Shown piece after piece: positions 63,101 through 64,000 of a stretch of DNA of 64,000 bases. The translations under genes and the position numbers were made by a program. The stretch is taken from NCBI GenBank assembly GCA_964509335.1, contig CAZDXB010000004.1, forward strand, positions 1-64,000, given 5' to 3'. The first letter of the stretch is position 1, and the number at the start of each line of letters is the position of its first letter. The stretch is from CAZDXB01 sp964509335 (lineage in GTDB: Bacteria > Bacteroidota > Ignavibacteria > Kapaibacteriales > UBA2268). The notes beneath the pieces were generated by a model. It worked only from the letters and a program-made list of their open reading frames with translations, did no database searches and was not told where the DNA came from.

Positions 63101-64000
63101 AATTACCGATACATTTACAAACTGTTCCGACACGGTGTCTTTTTACGTAACGATAAACTCATCGCCGCTAAGAATACAAGGCGTCGAAACTCCTTGTGAA
63201 AACACCGAAGAACTCTATTGGATAAGAACCGAAGACAGCAGCGCTACCTCTTGGTCCGTCAACGGCGGGGAAATCATAGCCGGAGAGGACGAGGATTCCG
63301 TAAGAATTCTTTGGAAAGAAGCCGGCGAAGGTTTCGTTGAAGCCGTTCACACCGACACGGCCGAAAACAAAAGCGATACGGTCGTAAAAAGAGTGGAAAT
63401 ATTAGAAGCTCCCGAAACGCCTCTTCTCGGAACGGAGGAGACCTGCGAAGGAATTACGGAAGTGTATTATACGGAAAACGATGACGGCTTCCCCGTAAAA
63501 TGGAGCGTTTACAACGGCGAAATAATCGGCGACGCCGACAAGGACACGGTAGAAGTAGAATGGAACAACATCGCCCCCGAGGTTGACTCTTCTTTCGTTT
63601 TAGGCTCCATTACGCTGGAAGTAACAAATCCAGAAAGCGGTTGCGTCGGAACGAAAACAAAATCGTCGTTTATTAGCAAAAATCCAAGCGCGGATTTCTT
63701 AGGCAGAACGTCGGTTTGCGCGGGAAGAGTAGAAACATACTTCGCCAAAGAAAAAGACGTCTTAATTAACGAATGGGTAGTTGAAGGCGGAACAATTTTA
63801 GGCTCGGCAAAGGATTCAGTTATTCAAGTTGAATGGGGCGAAGTAGGCGTAGGCTCGATTAAGCTAACGCAAACTAATTCCTCGCAATGCACCGATTCTT
63901 CGAAAAAGGATATTGTTATTAATTCCGTGCCGCCCAAACCGGAAATTACACAAAGCGGAAAAATACTTTACTCAAGCGCGGACGAAGGCAATCAATGGTT
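60147..64000 (+). CDS. Giant secreted SBBP-propeller/PKD-like protein, copy 3 (cut by window end)
   Basis: The frame opens at ATG 60147 with a signal peptide (MKKKIALLAILAISMISAVK) and stays open to the last base, about 1284 codons. It contains GFVENKGQIVDQNGRSRPDV, seven SBBP repeats (FWGSYYGGAENDK, RLWGTYYGGDDADF, AHWASYYGGDSADY and four others) and five PKD-like units; the last bases reach the EEGNQW-type unit that precedes the sorting tail in copies 1 and 2. About 100-130 residues, including the expected T9SS tail, should lie beyond the window. It starts 38 bp after copy 2. Function and ligand are unknown, as for its sisters. Confidence 0.88.
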   Translation, partial: MKKKIALLAILAISMISAVKSRDFTPSVSECGFVENKGQIVDQNGRSRPDVDYLYTSPGSKIAILNNGYSYELYETIKTNKETNEKDEFIQSREEHKYDIKIKYHRVDAKFLEANPECEIIAKGKSSSYTNYYLPGTPESGVLDVRSYNTIIYKNFYPGIDLVYKCQEAGKNVKVKYDLRVRPEGNLSNVKIAFEGANQLSLNESGELVISTAFGDINESIPSSFYISKTDKSSSQSIEKTEVGYKLEDNVLSFIPKENKSNRTLIVDPELFWGSYYGGAENDKFYETDVDSKDNIYITGVAQSSTRIATSGAHLSEYQGDIDGMLVKFNNQCERQWATYYGGSNHDTGIDVIVTYRDSILIGGNTRSFHNIATNNAYQSSFGGGSHDGYIAKFNGLGRRLWGTYYGGDDADFIYGIALDSNQNLFAVGKTNSLEDIATEDGYQSYKEGSVDAFVVKFDSTMNRVWGTYFGGNDFQGSDVGRAIAADRTGNCYFTGYTCSDFSIANDNAFQKEFGGGGYDAFITKLYPNGNAHWASYYGGDSADYGRGIATYGNGKVYLVGVTRSDNNIADTNGYRQQRIGGYSDIFIVKFDIYGDRKWGTYYGGTGTDYIHGVCKYKFDQCLVLGATDSEDSIATSGEHQTSLAGDFDSFVINLDTDGDLQWGTYYGGSRKEKHQFGGVASDSKANIIISGYTNSSDNISTPYGHQPTFIGDSTFDVDPDTGDTVYTYWYDAFVAMLGTRITINQFDDVYCSGKEIDVPFTVGLDFLSGNQFTLELSDSTGDFSDPFEIGTLTGTGSGVISGLLDTIIPPGNHYRIRITASNPENTSQDNGFDITVAPLPEPVIQGDSVVCSRNNYNYSVYTESGATNQWFIEGGKIIGDSTLHEVEVVWEDGIEGSLKVIQTIEATGCIDSTQYDVEIIVSPKPTIAGDSSVTAYTTGFYSAPSVSSLEYDWTIIGGTIVGDTTDNRIQIDWGGPGVGYVKLKITDTFTNCSDTVSFYVTINSSPLRIQGVETPCENTEELYWIRTEDSSATSWSVNGGEIIAGEDEDSVRILWKEAGEGFVEAVHTDTAENKSDTVVKRVEILEAPETPLLGTEETCEGITEVYYTENDDGFPVKWSVYNGEIIGDADKDTVEVEWNNIAPEVDSSFVLGSITLEVTNPESGCVGTKTKSSFISKNPSADFLGRTSVCAGRVETYFAKEKDVLINEWVVEGGTILGSAKDSVIQVEWGEVGVGSIKLTQTNSSQCTDSSKKDIVINSVPPKPEITQSGKILYSSADEGNQW

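Overview
The window looks like part of a metagenome-assembled scaffold (there is a run of 100 N at 16493-16592) from a bacterium of the Bacteroidota/FCB group. The main evidence is type IX secretion (T9SS) C-terminal sorting tails on several large secreted proteins, together with a dissimilatory sulfate-reduction block that contains both DsrD and DsrL. That combination fits the sulfate-reducing lineage usually called Candidatus Kapabacteria (Kapaibacteria). This placement is an inference from gene content; no 16S rRNA or tRNA gene was seen in the window.

Layout. 1-2727: the end of an RND efflux pump gene and its TolC-like partner. 2859-6776: a small methyltransferase, a decayed-looking stretch, a KefB-type cation/proton antiporter, and a PIN-domain toxin with an unusual acidic partner. 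6923-14398: general genes (DUF1573 protein, acyl-CoA dehydrogenase, DUF2807 lipoprotein, purine nucleoside phosphorylase, YggS, a T9SS-exported M1 aminopeptidase) with a cluster of short palindromic intergenic repeats. 14632-20360: one very large secreted adhesin-like gene with YadA-head-like and coiled-coil repeats, broken by the assembly gap. 20422-30808: outer-membrane protein, SppA, indolepyruvate oxidoreductase (IorAB), a beta-propeller protein, PurN, an unknown periplasmic protein, Vsr and an O-methyltransferase-like protein. 30967-33464: ribosomal protein S4 and a PAS-domain, kinase-like protein.

33894-46616 is the core of the window, all on the minus strand. Read in the direction of transcription it is sat-aprB-aprA, terminator, [zinc-ribbon protein, YkgJ-type protein, qmoC, dsrA, dsrB, dsrD], terminator, dsrN, dsrL-dsrC, terminator. 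Sat activates sulfate to APS, AprBA reduces APS to sulfite, DsrAB reduces sulfite onto DsrC, DsrL is expected to exchange electrons with NAD(P)H, and DsrN amidates siroheme for DsrAB. QmoC is a membrane quinone module normally found with QmoA and QmoB; those two, DsrMKJOP and sulfate transporters are not in the window.

47078-51011, upstream of sat: a transposase-like protein that seems to have lost its catalytic acids, then a two-component pair whose kinase carries an N-terminal Rossmann-like domain and whose response regulator is fused to a glycine-cleavage-H-like domain. This pair, together with the Cys-rich PAS protein at the other end of the block, is the best candidate here for an undescribed regulatory system, plausibly sensing NAD(H)/redox state and acting on sulfur metabolism.

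51405-64000: three consecutive, similarly built giant secreted proteins. Each has a signal peptide, a FVENKGQ-type N-terminal domain, exactly seven SBBP propeller repeats and five or six PKD/Ig-like repeats; the first two end in a T9SS tail and the third runs off the window. Composition and style are fairly uniform after about 2.8 kb; the first 2.7 kb look different.
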